A stretch of 64,000 bases of DNA from Apiospora phragmitis (taxonomy: Eukaryota > Ascomycota > Sordariomycetes > Amphisphaeriales > Apiosporaceae). Location: contig JAQQWL010000003.1 in the NCBI GenBank assembly GCA_038363925.1, positions 1,860,001 through 1,924,000 of the forward strand. Reading direction: 5' to 3'. A model generated the notes under the pieces. That model saw only the letters and a list, made by a program, of their open reading frames with translations, was not told the origin of the DNA and ran no database searches. A program made the translations under genes and the position numbers. Positions 49,598-62,690 of the stretch are shown here, piece by piece; within the stretch, counting starts at the first letter, position 1, and each line of letters opens with the position of its first letter.

Positions 49598-51514
49598 AGC
49601 CAGCTGACGGTGCTACGGTCACCTTATGCAACGGCGACCCCTAAATTTAAATAGCCCTTAATAGCACTACATATAAATCAATATATAAACTAGTCAGCTT
49701 TTAATTTATAATTAATTAAATAATACTATCTTCTTCTTTTTCTTTTCCTCTTTTTAATAGGCCGTAAACTTAATAAGTTAGCACTATAACGCGCGATTTA
49801 AGATATTATAAATGGCTCGTTAATAAAATAAGCCGCCGAGAAGGATAATATCCCTGGAATAATTCTAAAGGCTCGGATTTACGGCCATAAAACTATAAAA
49901 TAACGGAATAAATCTTTCTAAGCCTTAATAATAGTGGAAGAGTTTTAGATCGTAACTTAGTACCTTACGTAGTATAATCTGTGCTGCTTACCGGCGTACA
50001 TTATTTTCTAGATATTCGCTTAACAGATTTTTTAAATTAACGAGATTAATATAATACTCGGTAAGCATTAAGTTAAAAGATTTATTACTCGTTATCTATT
50101 TATTAATATTATTCTTTTTAAAAGGATAAATTTCTTAAAGCTTAACGTAACTTCCGTAAAATTTTTTTTCCAGTTTTTCGAGCGGCTTAATAATCCTATT
50201 TTAGAATTAATCCCTTCAGAGTTTTAGTTTAACGTCGACGAGATCGGTAACTAGCTCGGCTATAGAATAAACATAATAATTATTAAACCTATTAAAATAA
50301 AGAGAATATTAATTATAAACTCCTTTAACCGAGAATAAGCTTTTATAATCGAATGTAATAACGCTTTAAGCCGAGCCTTGCCTCCTTTTATTATATTTAA
50401 GGGTTAATAGGTCTAGTAGTAATAGTTTCCGGAGGAGGAGGACTCGCTAACGGATGTTATAGAGGATTAAGTCTTTGCGGCATCCCCTAAAGCCTAGACT
50501 AATAAGGAGCTGGCCTTGGTATAGCTAAAAGAGGTCTTTATCCTTTATATAAAGCCTGAAAACGAGGACTAGTAGCGGCTTATTATCCTGGATGGCCACG
50601 CTAGCCACGTAAGCGAGGATTTTATTATAACGTGTTTAAAGTATAAGATATAGCTTTTCTTCTTTCCGGTATACTCGTCGCATTTATTATAACCTTTAGA
50701 TTTTAATCTTTTTAATATATTAAAAAATAACCCTATACTATATAGGGCTTAATAATATAAATATAAGTAAAAAAGACTTCTTCCGGTATTACAAACTAAT
50801 TAAAAAGTTTACTTTTCGGCTATATATAATAGCTAGCAGCTAGGCTATAACTAATATATTTTTATATATTTTTTCGCGATATTAATAAGCCCTTTAATAG
50901 CCGGAACCGGAGGATAGAAGACTAGGCAGTGGTAGGACTATTTAAGCCTCCCCCCGACGTTTTTAATAAATAATTCTCCTTTATAGCGTTATTAATACTT
51001 ATGACTAGCCGCTAAATTAAAGAGTTAGCGGATACGCTTAATAGTAATAATATTATTTTTGATGGCGCGATGCGCTGGGTTTTGTTCCGGAAGCTTTAAA
51101 AAAGTCTAGATACTTTAAACGGCTAGATCGGCTAATTAGAGCACGAGAAATCATTTCTAGAAAGTAATCTAGAGAAAGAAAGAAAGAAGTAAAAAGAGGA
51201 AAAGAATAATACCTAACTTTAATTAGAAGTTTACGCGTATACGAGATGCTATAATAGTTAAGAGGGAAATAAATAACGTTATATCGAAACCCTAGGCTGT
51301 TACTCCTTTATTGTTAGCGCTAGAAGCCGTTATAATTAAATCTAACTCTGAATCTAAGACTAAGAGTGTTATAGAAGCGTTTCGAGACTAAAACGGTGTT
51401 TTTAAGATTTTATATTAATTTTTATTTAAATTATTCGTATTATTATTATGTAGTATTATTATTAGTTTTTAGGGTCGCCGTTATATGGGGTGACCATAGC
51501 ACCGTTAGCTGGCT
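49598..51514 (+). mobile_element. Fot1-like (pogo-type) DNA transposon, complete, copy C
   Basis: 1917 bp with TIRs of about 48 bp (49598-49645 and 51467-51514), inserted at TA (49596-49597 and 51515-51516) in gypsy-6 RT. The transposase is on the plus strand. Near 50580-50720 it reads ILDGHASHVSEDF, then YSSHLL and PLD after a RIP stop, i.e. the second Asp block and the PPHSSHxLQPLD block of the DDE_1 superfamily. Parts of the element (50400-50620 and 50900-51350) are less mutated than its surroundings. Stops elsewhere inactivate it. Confidence 0.9.
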
Positions 51515-51978
51515 TACGTAATATTTTTCGGAAAAATCTAGATAAAACCTTTAAAAATTTTAATAATTAAAGAGTAGCCTACGTTTATAAGCGCTATAAA
51601 AATTAAATATTTTTTAAAATTAGTTAATTATTACCGGATCTTTATCCCTAGATTTAATAAGTTAACAACACTCTTAAGGAACTTAATAAAAAAAGACGAG
51701 TTATTTTAATAAACGAAAAAAAAGCCGAAACTTTTTACGCTATAAACGAGCGTATCTTTAACGATCTAGTACTTCGTATAATAAACCCTATAAGACTTTA
51801 AAATAGAGACCGATATATTTAATTATACGATTAAAAGGTAATTAAATTAATAAAATAATAATAAGAAATCGCACCGCGTCGTATACTTTTTTAAAAAATT
51901 AAATATACTAAAGCTTAATTATTAAATTTATAATAAAAAGTTAATAATTATTATAAAAACTTATAAAAAATAAAAATA

Positions 51979-53839
51979 ATATAGTTTATAAATAAAATAA
52001 TTATATAAGCGAATTAATTACTTTTTAAAACTTCGTATAATAAAATATAAATTAATTCCGCCATAACGTATTTAATATATTAAAATTAATCGGAATCTTT
52101 ATTACTAGATACATCTATATCGTTTTAATAGGTACGCGTATTATACCCGGGCTCCCCGCAGATTCTATAGCGCCGCGGGCGCGTCTTAGGCCTTCTCGTA
52201 CGACCACTACTCCGGCGCGATTCATCCTGTAATTGTCCATTAATGTCCCTTTGAAACTGCGGGTCTTTTCCAGCTTGTATACGAAGTGATCCTCTATCCT
52301 ATAGCCGTTTCTTTTTCGCACGGCGGCGCCGGCTAAGCATCTCATTTATTTCTCGTAGTACGGTTACTTCACCTTTTAATAGAACGAGCCGGTGCATTAC
52401 TTGTGTTATACTTTTCGCGATCTAGTCAATTCTAGTAAAAATTAATATCGGAGAGCTATTTTAATATCGCGCGATTCGATTCCTAACGTACTCGGTTTAA
52501 GATTAGGCTTTAATTAAGTTGTTTAGAGTCTTTAATTCCTAGGGCATAAGTAGGCTAAAAGAGGTCGCCGGAAGCGTCGGCGTACGTAGCTTTATATTTA
52601 ATTATAAAATAATAGATTCCGGATTATACGGTATAAGTCCTGCCCTTTGAAAACCTCCCTAAATATTTAAAATAATAAAAATCGCTTAAAACGCTTTTAA
52701 AAACGTTAGTAAGAAGTCCTCTTTTAAGATGTAGGTAATATGCCCCCGTATAAAACTTACGATTTCTTTTTTATATAACCTTTTTAATATATAAAAATAG
52801 CCGATATTAAAAAGTTAAAGCTTATATAACGAATAAAAAGATATATAAAGTATAATAATCGAGTTCTTTTAATAATAAAATTTAAAGGTTATTAAGTAAT
52901 AGTTTTTATAGCCGTTAAAAACTAATAAGTAATAAATATTTTTTATATAAAACTTTATATATTTATCGAAATATCGAATTTAGTCTTCGTTTTTTTTAGT
53001 CGTAATTTAGCCGTTTTTAATAATTACGATTACCTAAACTTTCGGTAATAAGCTGTTTTCGTATTAAGAAGAGAGATACGTTTTTCCGGTAAATATAATA
53101 TATAAAAGGATAGCGTAACCGGATAATCCGACGCTTTAAATAATTATAAACTATTCCCGGTTTCTTTATTATATTACCCTAGGCCTTTTATATTGATCGG
53201 AGGTAGTAATAACTATTTCGGACGAGATTTAGCTTATAAGAAAGCTGGTTTCGTCGAAGTTATAAATATCCTCTTTTTAAATCTTATATTTATAAATTAT
53301 ATTTCGTATAAAAGTAAACCACGCGGGATACGCGTCGGGATCTTTATAAAAGACTTTTTAATAATCGATTCTTTAATTAAAACGCGTTCGGAAGTCTAGT
53401 TATTATCGTATAATATTAGAGGCCTAATTAACGCCGACGCGTCTCGCGTCGCGTTAACGGAATAGTCGATTCGCTATATCTTTAACGCTACTTATCCGGG
53501 GAAGAAACGATTACGAATTTAGTTCGATTATATATTATACGATTAAATCTTTTTCGGAATCCGTTAACTTTTAAGAATTGGCGGATATTTCGCGTTTCGC
53601 AGGAATACTAAACTATTAGTTACGAAGGGTCATATAAGGGATTTCGTACGTTCGGGCTGCGCGTTAAAAACTTAATTTTAAGTTATTCTTAAGCGCTTAA
53701 AACGTTCGAGTTATTTACCTTTCTTCTTAAGTATTAATTATAATAAGTAGTAAAGGAATTAAATTATAAAAGTTATTCGTATAAAACTTAACGAAAGTGG
53801 TTAATTCGCTTATATAGTTATTTTATTTATAAACCACGT
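51979..53839 (-). mobile_element. pogo-like family 1, complete copy (1861 bp) in gypsy-6
   Basis: The terminal repeat reads ACGTGGTTTATAAATAAAAT at the right end (complement), and the RIP-altered version ATATAGTTTATAAATAAAAT lies at 51979. TA flanks both ends (51977-51978, 53840-53841) and the gypsy RNase H sequence resumes exactly after it. The transposase is on the minus strand. A 76-codon frame (52115-52345) is a lightly mutated piece of its C-terminal region, the DDE_1 block is near 52860-52960, and the N-terminal half runs to about 53570. The plus-strand frame at 53193-53399 is antisense and not a gene. Confidence 0.85.
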
Positions 53840-54348
53840 TATTCTTTTAATATAATAATAAAATTAATAAAACTCTATACTAATTATAGAAACCTTATAA
53901 CGTTTACTATTATTAAAAAGTTAAATAAATAATAAATATAATAGTTTAAATTCTTATTGAAATTTAACCTTATTATTATTTATTATAAAAATAACGAGAA
54001 TAGTCGCGCTAATATATTAAGCTAATAAATAAACTATTAAGAAGAAATATTATTTAAAACACGAACTATTTTAATATATAACTAAAATAATAAACTTACG
54101 CCGTAATATTAATTAAATATTACGAACCTCGTTTAATATAATAATAAATAAGTTATTAAGTTTAAATAATTTAACCGGACCTTTAATTTTATTAATTAAA
54201 TTAAGGATTACCTCGAGGACCTCGATGGCCTTACCTTTTATCGAAATAAAATCTATATCCTTAAGCAGTATTGTAAGAACTTTATTAAGTTCTACGAATA
54301 ACTCGTGCACAGACACTAAAGAGTATTTAAAACTTAAAAACGGATTAC

Positions 54349-54478
54349 TATTACAGTGCGTGTAAACTAACCACCGAGCCATAAAGTAAAAGCTTTAGAA
54401 ATGACTCTTCGGGTCATTTCTATCCAATTCTACGCCTTAAGTGCTACCCCGCATGGGACTAACCCGCCGATCGTAATA
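54349..54478 (+). mobile_element. mini-LTR-like element, copy 2 (130 bp)
   Basis: Same element as 21652-21780 but inverted. It begins TATTACAGTGCG (TGTTACAGTGCG mutated), ends GATCGTAATA, and is flanked by perfect ATTAC duplications (54344-54348 and 54479-54483). The hairpin GAAATGAC...GTCATTTC is intact. It is inserted in gypsy-6 integrase and carries more G-to-A changes than copy 1. Confidence 0.8.
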
Positions 54479-54816
54479 ATTACTAGGCAATTCGATTATA
54501 AAACCTTAAAATAATTATAGCTAAGATAATTAATAAATATAACCTTTATAATAAAGTTAAAACCGCTAGATATTAATTATATAAAAAATTATAATTAATC
54601 TTATCGTTAAATAAAGTATAAAAAATAATTGTACTTAATTTTATAATTAAGCTACCTTTAATTAAAGTTAATTACGATAATATTTTAAGAATTACGGATA
54701 AATTTATAAAATATACCCACTTCTTAATATATAAAAAGTTTAATAATATTAATAATTTAGTTTACACATTCTTTTAAACGATCGTTAATTAATATAAGCT
54801 ACTCGAAATAATTATA

Positions 54817-55938
54817 GTCCTCTTTAAAAATATAAGTAATATACGCTTATATAAAACCTTTAATTTCTTTTTCGTATATTTTTTTTAATATATAAAAATA
54901 ATTAATGTTAAAAAACTAAAGTTTATATAATAAATAAAAAAATATATAAAGTATAATAATCGAGTTCATTTCGTAATAGAGCTCAAAAGTTATCGAGTAA
55001 TAGCTTTCGTAGTTATTTAAGATTAAGAAATAATAACAACTTTTCGTATAAAACTTAATATATTAATTAAAGTATCGAATGTAATCCTCGCCTTTTTTAT
55101 TTATAATCTAGCTATTTTTAATAACTACGATTACTTAATCCTTCGGTAATAAGCTATTTTTATATTAAAAAAAGAGGTGCGTTTTTTTAATAAAAATAAT
55201 ATATAAAGGGATGATATAACCGTTTAATCCGACGCTCTAAATAATTATAATTTATTCCCGGTTTTTTTATTATATTACTTTAAGCTTTCCGCGTCGATCG
55301 AAAGTAGTTACGATTATTTCGAACGAGATTTAATTTATAAAAAACCCGGTCTTATTAAAATTATATATATCCTCTTTTTATATTTTATATTTATTAATTG
55401 TATTCTATACGAAAATAACTTATACGCGATACGCGTTAGGATTTTTGTAAAGAATTCTTTAATAATCGATTCTTCGATTAAAACGCGTCCGGAGGTCTAG
55501 TTATTATTATATAAAGTTAGAGGCCTAATTAATATCGACGCGTCTCGCGTCGCGTAAATTAAATAATCGATTCGCTATATCTTTTATATTACTTAACCGG
55601 GGAAGAAACGATCGCGTATTTAGATTAATAATATATCGAATAATTAATTCTTTTTTAAAATTAGAAAGCTTTCGAGAGTTTATAGATATTTCGGATCGTG
55701 ATCGAATTCCGCGTCGTCGACTACGTAACGTCGACTCTAGGACATAATATATCGCTATAACTTTTTATATACTTAATCTCGGGTTATTTTAAAGCGTTTA
55801 AAGCGTTAGATTAAACCTTTTTTTAATTTTTTAATTCTATACTTATTAAAAGAGAAAAGTTAATATAAAATTAATTATAAAAAAATTAATTAAAAGTGCG
55901 CAGCTCGCTTATATACGTAGCTCGCTTATAAGGTACGT
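54817..55938 (-). mobile_element. pogo-like family 1, truncated copy
   Basis: The right end, with TIR (GGTACGT then TA at 55939-55940), and the N-terminal two-thirds of the transposase are present; the left part is absent and joins gypsy-6 directly at 54817. On the minus strand near 54990-54930 it reads FELYYEMNSIIILYIF, the clearest DDE_1 block of this family in the window. The region just before the right TIR has a duplicated GTAGCTCGCTTATA word. Confidence 0.8.
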
Positions 55939-55940
55939 TA

Positions 55941-57206
55941 TTAATTATACCTAAGCGTAACTAATTAAATATAAGCTTTTAAAGACGTATATTTAATTTA
56001 TTAATTACTTTATTGAAATAGTAAAATAATAAATTAAATATAGATTTAGTATTATTCTTTATAAAAGTAATAAAATACGTAGTTTAAAAATAAAAGAGAA
56101 GTTTAGCTTTATAATATAATGAATCGAGGCTTTAATAAGTAGCTCGATTTCTTTTAAATATATATATTATAAAATAAAATAAAGTATTAAATTTAGTAAT
56201 TAAAATAAGTAAAATAAGTAAGGAAATATATAAAGTATAATAATATCGTTATTTTTATAATATATTTTAAATTCGGCTAAAATATTGCTCTCGTAACCGT
56301 TAAAAAGTAAGAGGCGATAATAACCGTTTTTATATAATTTAATATATTTATTAAAGTATTTTAATTTAATTAAAACTTATTTTATTATTAGTTTAATTAT
56401 TTATTTACTCGCTAAATCGTATTTACGTGCTTATATTAAAAGGTGTAATTAAGTATATATAATTAAAATCCGCGAGATATATTAAGTTTATAAATTAATA
56501 TATTCGATTATTATTAATTATTATTAATTATTAAATTAAACCGATTTAGCTTTTTCATATTAGTTAGCGCGCGTTATAACGAGTATTAACTCGCTTACGC
56601 TTATTATAAAGCTAGTATTATTAAATTTTTATATATCTTTATTAACGATATTATATTTAGCCTTAATAATCGTACCTAGTTTAAACTAATTAAAAATAAC
56701 CTTCGGATCTTTATAAAAGGCCCTTTAATAGCTATATAAATAATTTATTCGGGTTTTAAAATCTAAGTTACGGTTAATAAAGCGCTTAACTTAATAATTA
56801 CTAACGCGCTCGCCGCCGCGCGACGCGAAAAAAAAAGCTATATTTTTTATACTAGTTATTCTAAGAGGTATCCCTTCGGTATTTAAATTAATTATATGTT
56901 CATAAAGCACCTCTTTTTTTATAGGTTTTAATTTATATTATAAGTATCGAATTTCGCGTCGTAGGGTTTAGCCGTTAATTTAATTACGTAACGTTTCGTA
57001 AAAAACGTTATATATAAAGGTAGCGCGCTTTTAATTAATTTAGTTTCGGCTTTTATATATAACTTAAGTTATTAAAGCGATTTCTTTTTTTAAAAATAAA
57101 ATCGAGATAATATTAATAAAGTTATTACCTATTAAAGTTTAATAAAAAAAACTAGAAAAAACGTTAAGCTCTTTAATAATATAGCTTACTTAATAATAAA
57201 CCACGT
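55941..57206 (-). mobile_element. pogo-like family 2, truncated copy
   Basis: Right end AACGTGG (complement, 57206) followed by TA, with the TGGTTTATTATTAAG terminal repeat also seen near 59000 and 59460. On the minus strand near 56330-56220 it reads FNGYESNILAEF then YKNNDIIILYIF, a DDE_1 second-Asp and downstream block. The left end is missing at the family-1 junction. Confidence 0.7.
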
Positions 57207-57409
57207 TACGATTTAATTTTAAATATATAATAATTAAATTAATTTATTTTTATTTTTAATAATAAAGGAATTATTTATATTTTAAATAAAAGAAGTGAAT
57301 TTATAATTTAACCGATCGAACGAGATTTTAAATTTTAAACTAGTTTTAAATATTTATTTAAACATTAAATATATTAATTAAATTAAAATATATAATAAAT
57401 ACTTATAAA

Positions 57410-59000
57410 TTAGTTTATTATTAAATCGATTATATTACTAAGTTAGTTATTTTTTTTTAATTTATATAATTAAATTTAATAAGTAATATATTTATAATTA
57501 TTATATTAATAAAAAATAAAAAATATCGTATTGTTTTAATAATTCAAGTAACTCGAGAAACTTTAAATTAAATTAATTAAAGAGGTATTATAAAAATATA
57601 TAATATCCTTTAAGCTACCTTAAGCGATTAACTTCGTGGTATTAAACCACGATATGAAATTTAATGTTTATAATATAAATTAAATCTAATTAAAAAAGAG
57701 TTATTTCGTAATTATATAATTAGTTTAAATATTTATAGAATACTTTTTTATATTAATATTATAAGAGATATAACTTTTTTTTAAAGTCGCGCGGTAACGA
57801 TCGCGTTAATAAATATTAAGTTAAACGTTTTATTAATTATAACTTAAACTATACGACTTAAATAAACTATCGATACGCTTATTAAAAGCTTTTTATAAAG
57901 ATTTAAATATTATTTCCGGTTAATATATACTAATTACGAATATAAAAGCTAATTACGATATTTTAAATAAAAATTCATTAAATTTTAATATAACCGGCTC
58001 TATAATAGGTATTTTAAATAAAATTCGATATTTAAGAAATATTATAAAAACGTAAACGAAAAGCCTTTATTATATTTAAATTTTAAACGGTTACGAAAGT
58101 TATATTTTTCGGCCGAAGTTTAAGAGTATTATTAATATAATAATATAATTACGCTTAATATATTTCTTTATTTTTTTAATTTTTTTAACTTTTAAATATA
58201 ATACTTTATTTATTATTAAAATGTATTAATAGTAGAGAGATTAAACTATTATTAAAGCCTTAATAAATTATATTATAAAATTAAAACGTTTTATTACTTT
58301 TAAAGCCGCGTATTTTATTATTTTTATAAAAGTTAATATTTTTAACGCATTTAATTTAATACTTTACTATTTAAACGAAATAATTAATAAGTTAAATATA
58401 CGTTTTTAAACATTTATATTTAGTTTATTATATCTAAGAATAATTAATTCTAATAACCTTTAAACGTCGTTTTATTTTTAATAAACGATTAAATACTATA
58501 TTTATATTAAAAATAAGGTTTTTACTTATTAAAAAAGCTTTTTAATATTAATTTTAAATATTATAAACTAAATAACGAAAGATATGTTTATAAGAGTATA
58601 TAAAATAACCTTTATAAAAGATTAAAAAAGTACTTTATAAAAGGTTGATTTAATATTTATTAAATATTAAAAAGCTAAAGAATTACCCGTCAAGTTAAAA
58701 CAGCCCATATTATATAAAAGCTTTAAAAGCTATAAAACGAGAAAAAAAAAAGCTTTTAATAATTAATAAATGCGAAACGAGGGGTTTATTATAATAGAGG
58801 GCGACTAATAGAAAGCGTTATAATATTTCCGATAAAATAGGTCATAATATACGAATATATAAAAAAGATATAAAATTAAATATATGATTAAATAGAGAAT
58901 ATTTTTAATATATTTAAAAGACGAAGGGTAAATTAATTTCTATAGAAATAATAAAATATAAAATAATAGTTAACTTAATAATAAACCATGTTATAAGTTT
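57410..59000 (+). mobile_element. pogo-like family 2, plus-oriented copy
   Basis: Left terminal repeat near 57410-57440 (AGTTTATTATTAAATCG), transposase catalytic block near 58090-58330 with mutated Asp and Asn positions, and right terminal repeat near 58970-59000. A segment at 58690-58900 recurs at 41120-41340 and in inverse at 59500-59760. RIP stops are present throughout. Confidence 0.65.
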
Positions 59001-59458
59001 TAACTTTAAATATTAAATAAAATAAAGAAAGTATTTTTATTATTTATATTAAAACATTTAATTAAGATTTAAAAAATGAACTAAATTTTTAAATCCTTTT
59101 TAAATTAATAAAACTAACCCTAGATATATAATATTATTAAAACTAACTTTAAATTCTCGAATTAAAATTTTAGTATATTTTTTATTAGTAATTTAAATTA
59201 TAAACTTATTAAAATTAATAGGGGTAAATATTAAGTTTTTAAGTATAAAATAAATCGCTTATATATTAAATAAAATAATTAAAGATAATAGTTAAATTTT
59301 TTAATTTTTAATAAATTAATAACTAATTCTTAAGTTATTAATTTATTAAAAAGACTTCCTAATTAAATTTAAAGTTATTAAATTAATAAAAACTAAAGTA
59401 ATTAATAATATAGTTAATTAAATTAAAAATAAATCATTTAATAATTAAGTTATAGTAA
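59001..59458. other. AT-rich spacer between two pogo-like family 2 copies
   Basis: No motif recognised. Composition is as in the rest of the RIP-saturated sequence. Confidence 0.4.
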
Positions 59459-60640
59459 TATAGTTTATTATTAAGTCGGCTATATTATTAAACCGGTTAC
59501 TTTTTTTATATTTTATTACTTTTATATAAATTAATTTACCCCGAACGATTTAAATTAATTATAACTGCTCTTTATTCGATTCGCTATTTAATTTTCTATC
59601 TTTTTTATATATTCGCGTATTATAACGCCTTCTACGGGTCGCCTTTTACTTTAACGAACCCCTCGTTCTATATTTATTAATCGCTAGACGCTTCCTTTTT
59701 CCCTTCTCGTTTTATAGCTCTTAAGATTCTTATATAATAAGGGCTGTTTTAAGTTAAACGCGGGATTTTTTAATTTTAAAAAATATTAAATTAATTTTTT
59801 AGAAAAGTTATTTTATATATTATTATATATTTTTTATTATTTAACTTATAATATTTAAAATTATTATTAAAAAGTTTTTTTAATAATTAAAAACTTTAAT
59901 TATAATAAAAAAGGTATTTAGTCGTTTATTAAAGGTTAAATAACGTTTAAAAGTTATAAGTATTAGTTATTTTTAAACGCGTCGAGTTAAGTATAAGCGT
60001 TAAAAAATATATATCTAGCTTATTAATTATTTTATTTAAATATATTAAACTTAGATTTTATATTATTTCTTATAAAAATAATAGAATACGCGGCTTTAAA
60101 AGTAATAAAGAGTTTTAACTTCGTAATATAATTTATTAATACTTTAATAAATAGCTCGATTTTTTCGAATAAATACGTTTTAATAACGAATAAAATATTA
60201 TATTTAAAAATTAAAGTAGGTAAGAAAAGTAAGGAGGAGTATTAAACGTAATAATATTGTTATTTTTATAATATTTTTTAAATTCGGCCGAAATATAGTT
60301 TTCGTAACCGTTTAAGATTAACAGGCAATAAGGGCTTTTCGTTCGTGCTTTAATATATTTATTAAAGTGTTTAGTTTAACGATTAAAAGTCGGTTTAATT
60401 ATTTAATCGCTTAGTAAGTTATATTTATAAAACTAGTTTATAAAGGAATTTAAACTTTTTTAATTATTATTTATTTAAATCTTTAATAATAATAAACGCT
60501 ATAAAATGTTTATTATTAATATAAACCTTTATTAATTTTATTTATTCTTTATTTTTTATAAATTTCAATAATAACGTATTACATAAGCGAATTTATTAAA
60601 TAACTAAATTTACTACTTTCTTTTAATTTAATATAAACTT
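59459..60640 (-). mobile_element. pogo-like family 2, minus-oriented, incomplete copy
   Basis: Terminal repeat at 59459-59490 (AGTTTATTATTAAGTCGG), the 3' segment 59500-59760 (inverse of 58690-58900), and on the minus strand a catalytic block near 60330-60200 (LNGYENYISAEF, then NNNIIT). The 5' part is missing or merged with the family-1 copy that follows. Confidence 0.65.
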
Positions 60641-61975
60641 ATTTCTTCCCTTTATTCTTTTATTATATAATATAATTAATATTTAAAAAGAAAGCTAAAT
60701 AATTTTAACGCTTTAAGGGATTTAAAAGAACTTAAAATTAAGTCTTCGATCTATTTTTAAAACGTACGATATTCTTTACGCGACCCTTCGTAACCGACGG
60801 CTCGGTTTTTAATTAAAACGCGAAATAATTACTAATTATTATAAGTTAATTAATCTCTAAAAAGATGCGATTATATAATATATTATTAATTTAAATACGC
60901 GATCATTTCTTCCTTAGCTTAGTAGTATAAAAGATATAGCGAATCGATTATTCCGTTAACTCCACGCGAGACGCGTCGGCGTTAATTAGGCTTAGAATTT
61001 CGTACGATACTATTTAAACCTCCGAACGCGTTTTAATTAAAAAATCGATTATTGAAGAGTTTTTTATAATAATCCCGACGCGTATTGCGCGTAATTTATT
61101 TTTAACGGTTATAAGAATTATTATTTAATAAGTTTCGTATTTTATTATAAAATAAATTCGATTATTATACTTTATATATTTTCTTATTCGTTATATAAGC
61201 TTTAATTTCTCGACGTCGGCTGTTTTTATATATTAAAAAAGGCGTACGGGAAAAAATCGAGGGTTTTATATAGGCGTATATTATTTATATTTTATAAGAG
61301 GACTTTTTATTAACGTTTTTAAAAGCGTTCTAAGCGACTTTTATTATTTTAAATATTTAAAGAAGTTTTTAAAAGTAAGAGTTATATCGTATAATTTAAA
61401 ATCTATTATTTTATAATTAAATATAAAGCTATATACGTTAATATTACCGGTGACCTCTTTTAATTTATTTATATTTTAAGAATTAAAAACTTTAAATAAT
61501 TTAATTAAAGCTTAATTTTAAACCGAATATATAAGAAATCGAATTACGTAATACTAAAATAACTCTTTAATATTAATTTTTATTAAACTTAATTAAATTA
61601 TAAAAGTTATAATATTAATAATATAACGGCTCGCTCTTCTAAAAGCTGAGGTAAGCGTAATATGAGAAGTAAATAAAATACTTAGCCGGCGCCGCCGTAC
61701 GAAAAAGAAATGTTTATAAAAAAAATTTATTTCGTAAATAAATTAAAAACAAACTTATAGTTTTAAAAAGATATTAATAAATAGTTATTAAATAAATCGC
61801 GCCGGAGTAATAATTATACGAAAAAGCTTAAAACGCGCCCGTGGCGCTATAGAATTTACGGGGAGCCCGGGTATAATACACGTACTTATTAAAACGATAT
61901 AAACATATTTAAAAATAAAAATTCCGATTAATTTTAATATATTAAATACGTTATAATAAAATTAATTAATATTTT
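60640..61975 (+). mobile_element. pogo-like family 1, plus-oriented, incomplete copy
   Basis: Inverse match to 51979-53839. The GACGCGTCGGCG-like block is at 60965-60985, the catalytic segment at 61150-61290, and the C-terminal GGCGCCGCCGTACG block at 61685-61705, ending near 61975. Internal sequence is shortened compared with the 1.86-kb copy. Confidence 0.65.
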
Positions 61976-61979
61976 AATA

Positions 61980-62690
61980 TATAAAGTTAGCGTAAATAGT
62001 AAATTCGGTTGTTTAATAAATTCGGTTGTTTAATAAATTCGTTTATAAAGTATATTAATTATTAATTCTTTATTATAAATTTAATGATTAAACTTTAATC
62101 TATCTAACTTTATAAAAAAATATATATAACGAGTTGCGACTTTTCGTTATTATTTTATTAATTTAACTACCTTTTAATTATATAACTTAATAAGTCGATT
62201 TTAGTTTTAAATAATTTAATGAAATTTATTATATAAAGTATTAATTTATTAAGGATTCGCTCTTTTATATTATAGAAAGTTTTTATTTCTTTTATTTATT
62301 AAAATAACCCGTTTTTTTTATTAAGTTTATTAAAAATTTCGTTAATTTATTAAATATAACTATAAAATTTAATAATAATTAGTTAACTTTATAAAGGATT
62401 TAACCTTTATAGTGTTTATAAGCGTAAGTTGTTCTTTAATTATTAAAAATTTTAACTGTTTTATTCGAACTTTTTTTAAAGAATATTACGTATTTTATAA
62501 ATAAAATTAGTCATTAATAAAATTTATTATTCGTTAAATTAATTAGTAAATTAGCGTTTTATAATATTTTATATTATTCTTTATTTTTAAATTAAATTAA
62601 AATATTATTAAAATATATTATAATAAACTTATTAAAGTATTTATATAAAATATAATTAATTATATCTTAAAAACTTATTAATATATTAAC
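61980..62690 (-). mobile_element. minus-strand gypsy fragment (RT / RNase H)
   Basis: Matches gypsy-2 at about 13750-14470, including the linker and catalytic-box surroundings, all strongly mutated. Both ends are cut by pogo-like elements. Confidence 0.7.

Larger units (their letters stand above)
47570..54816 (+). mobile_element. gypsy-6 Ty3/gypsy element in four pieces
   Basis: Segments 47570-49597, 51517-51978, 53842-54348 and 54484-54816 join in order as one decayed pol. They run from the gag/protease spacer through protease (48470), RT (catalytic YLDD intact near 49440-49460), RT/RNase H linker (51545-51690), RNase H (51730-51975 and 53850-54040) to integrase (54100-54816). The interruptions are Fot1-like copy C, a pogo-like element and a mini-LTR, each with its own target duplication. 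The 5' end is replaced by a minus-strand gypsy piece and the 3' end is cut at 54817 by a truncated pogo-like element. A minus-strand frame at 54113-54382 is incidental. Confidence 0.85.
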
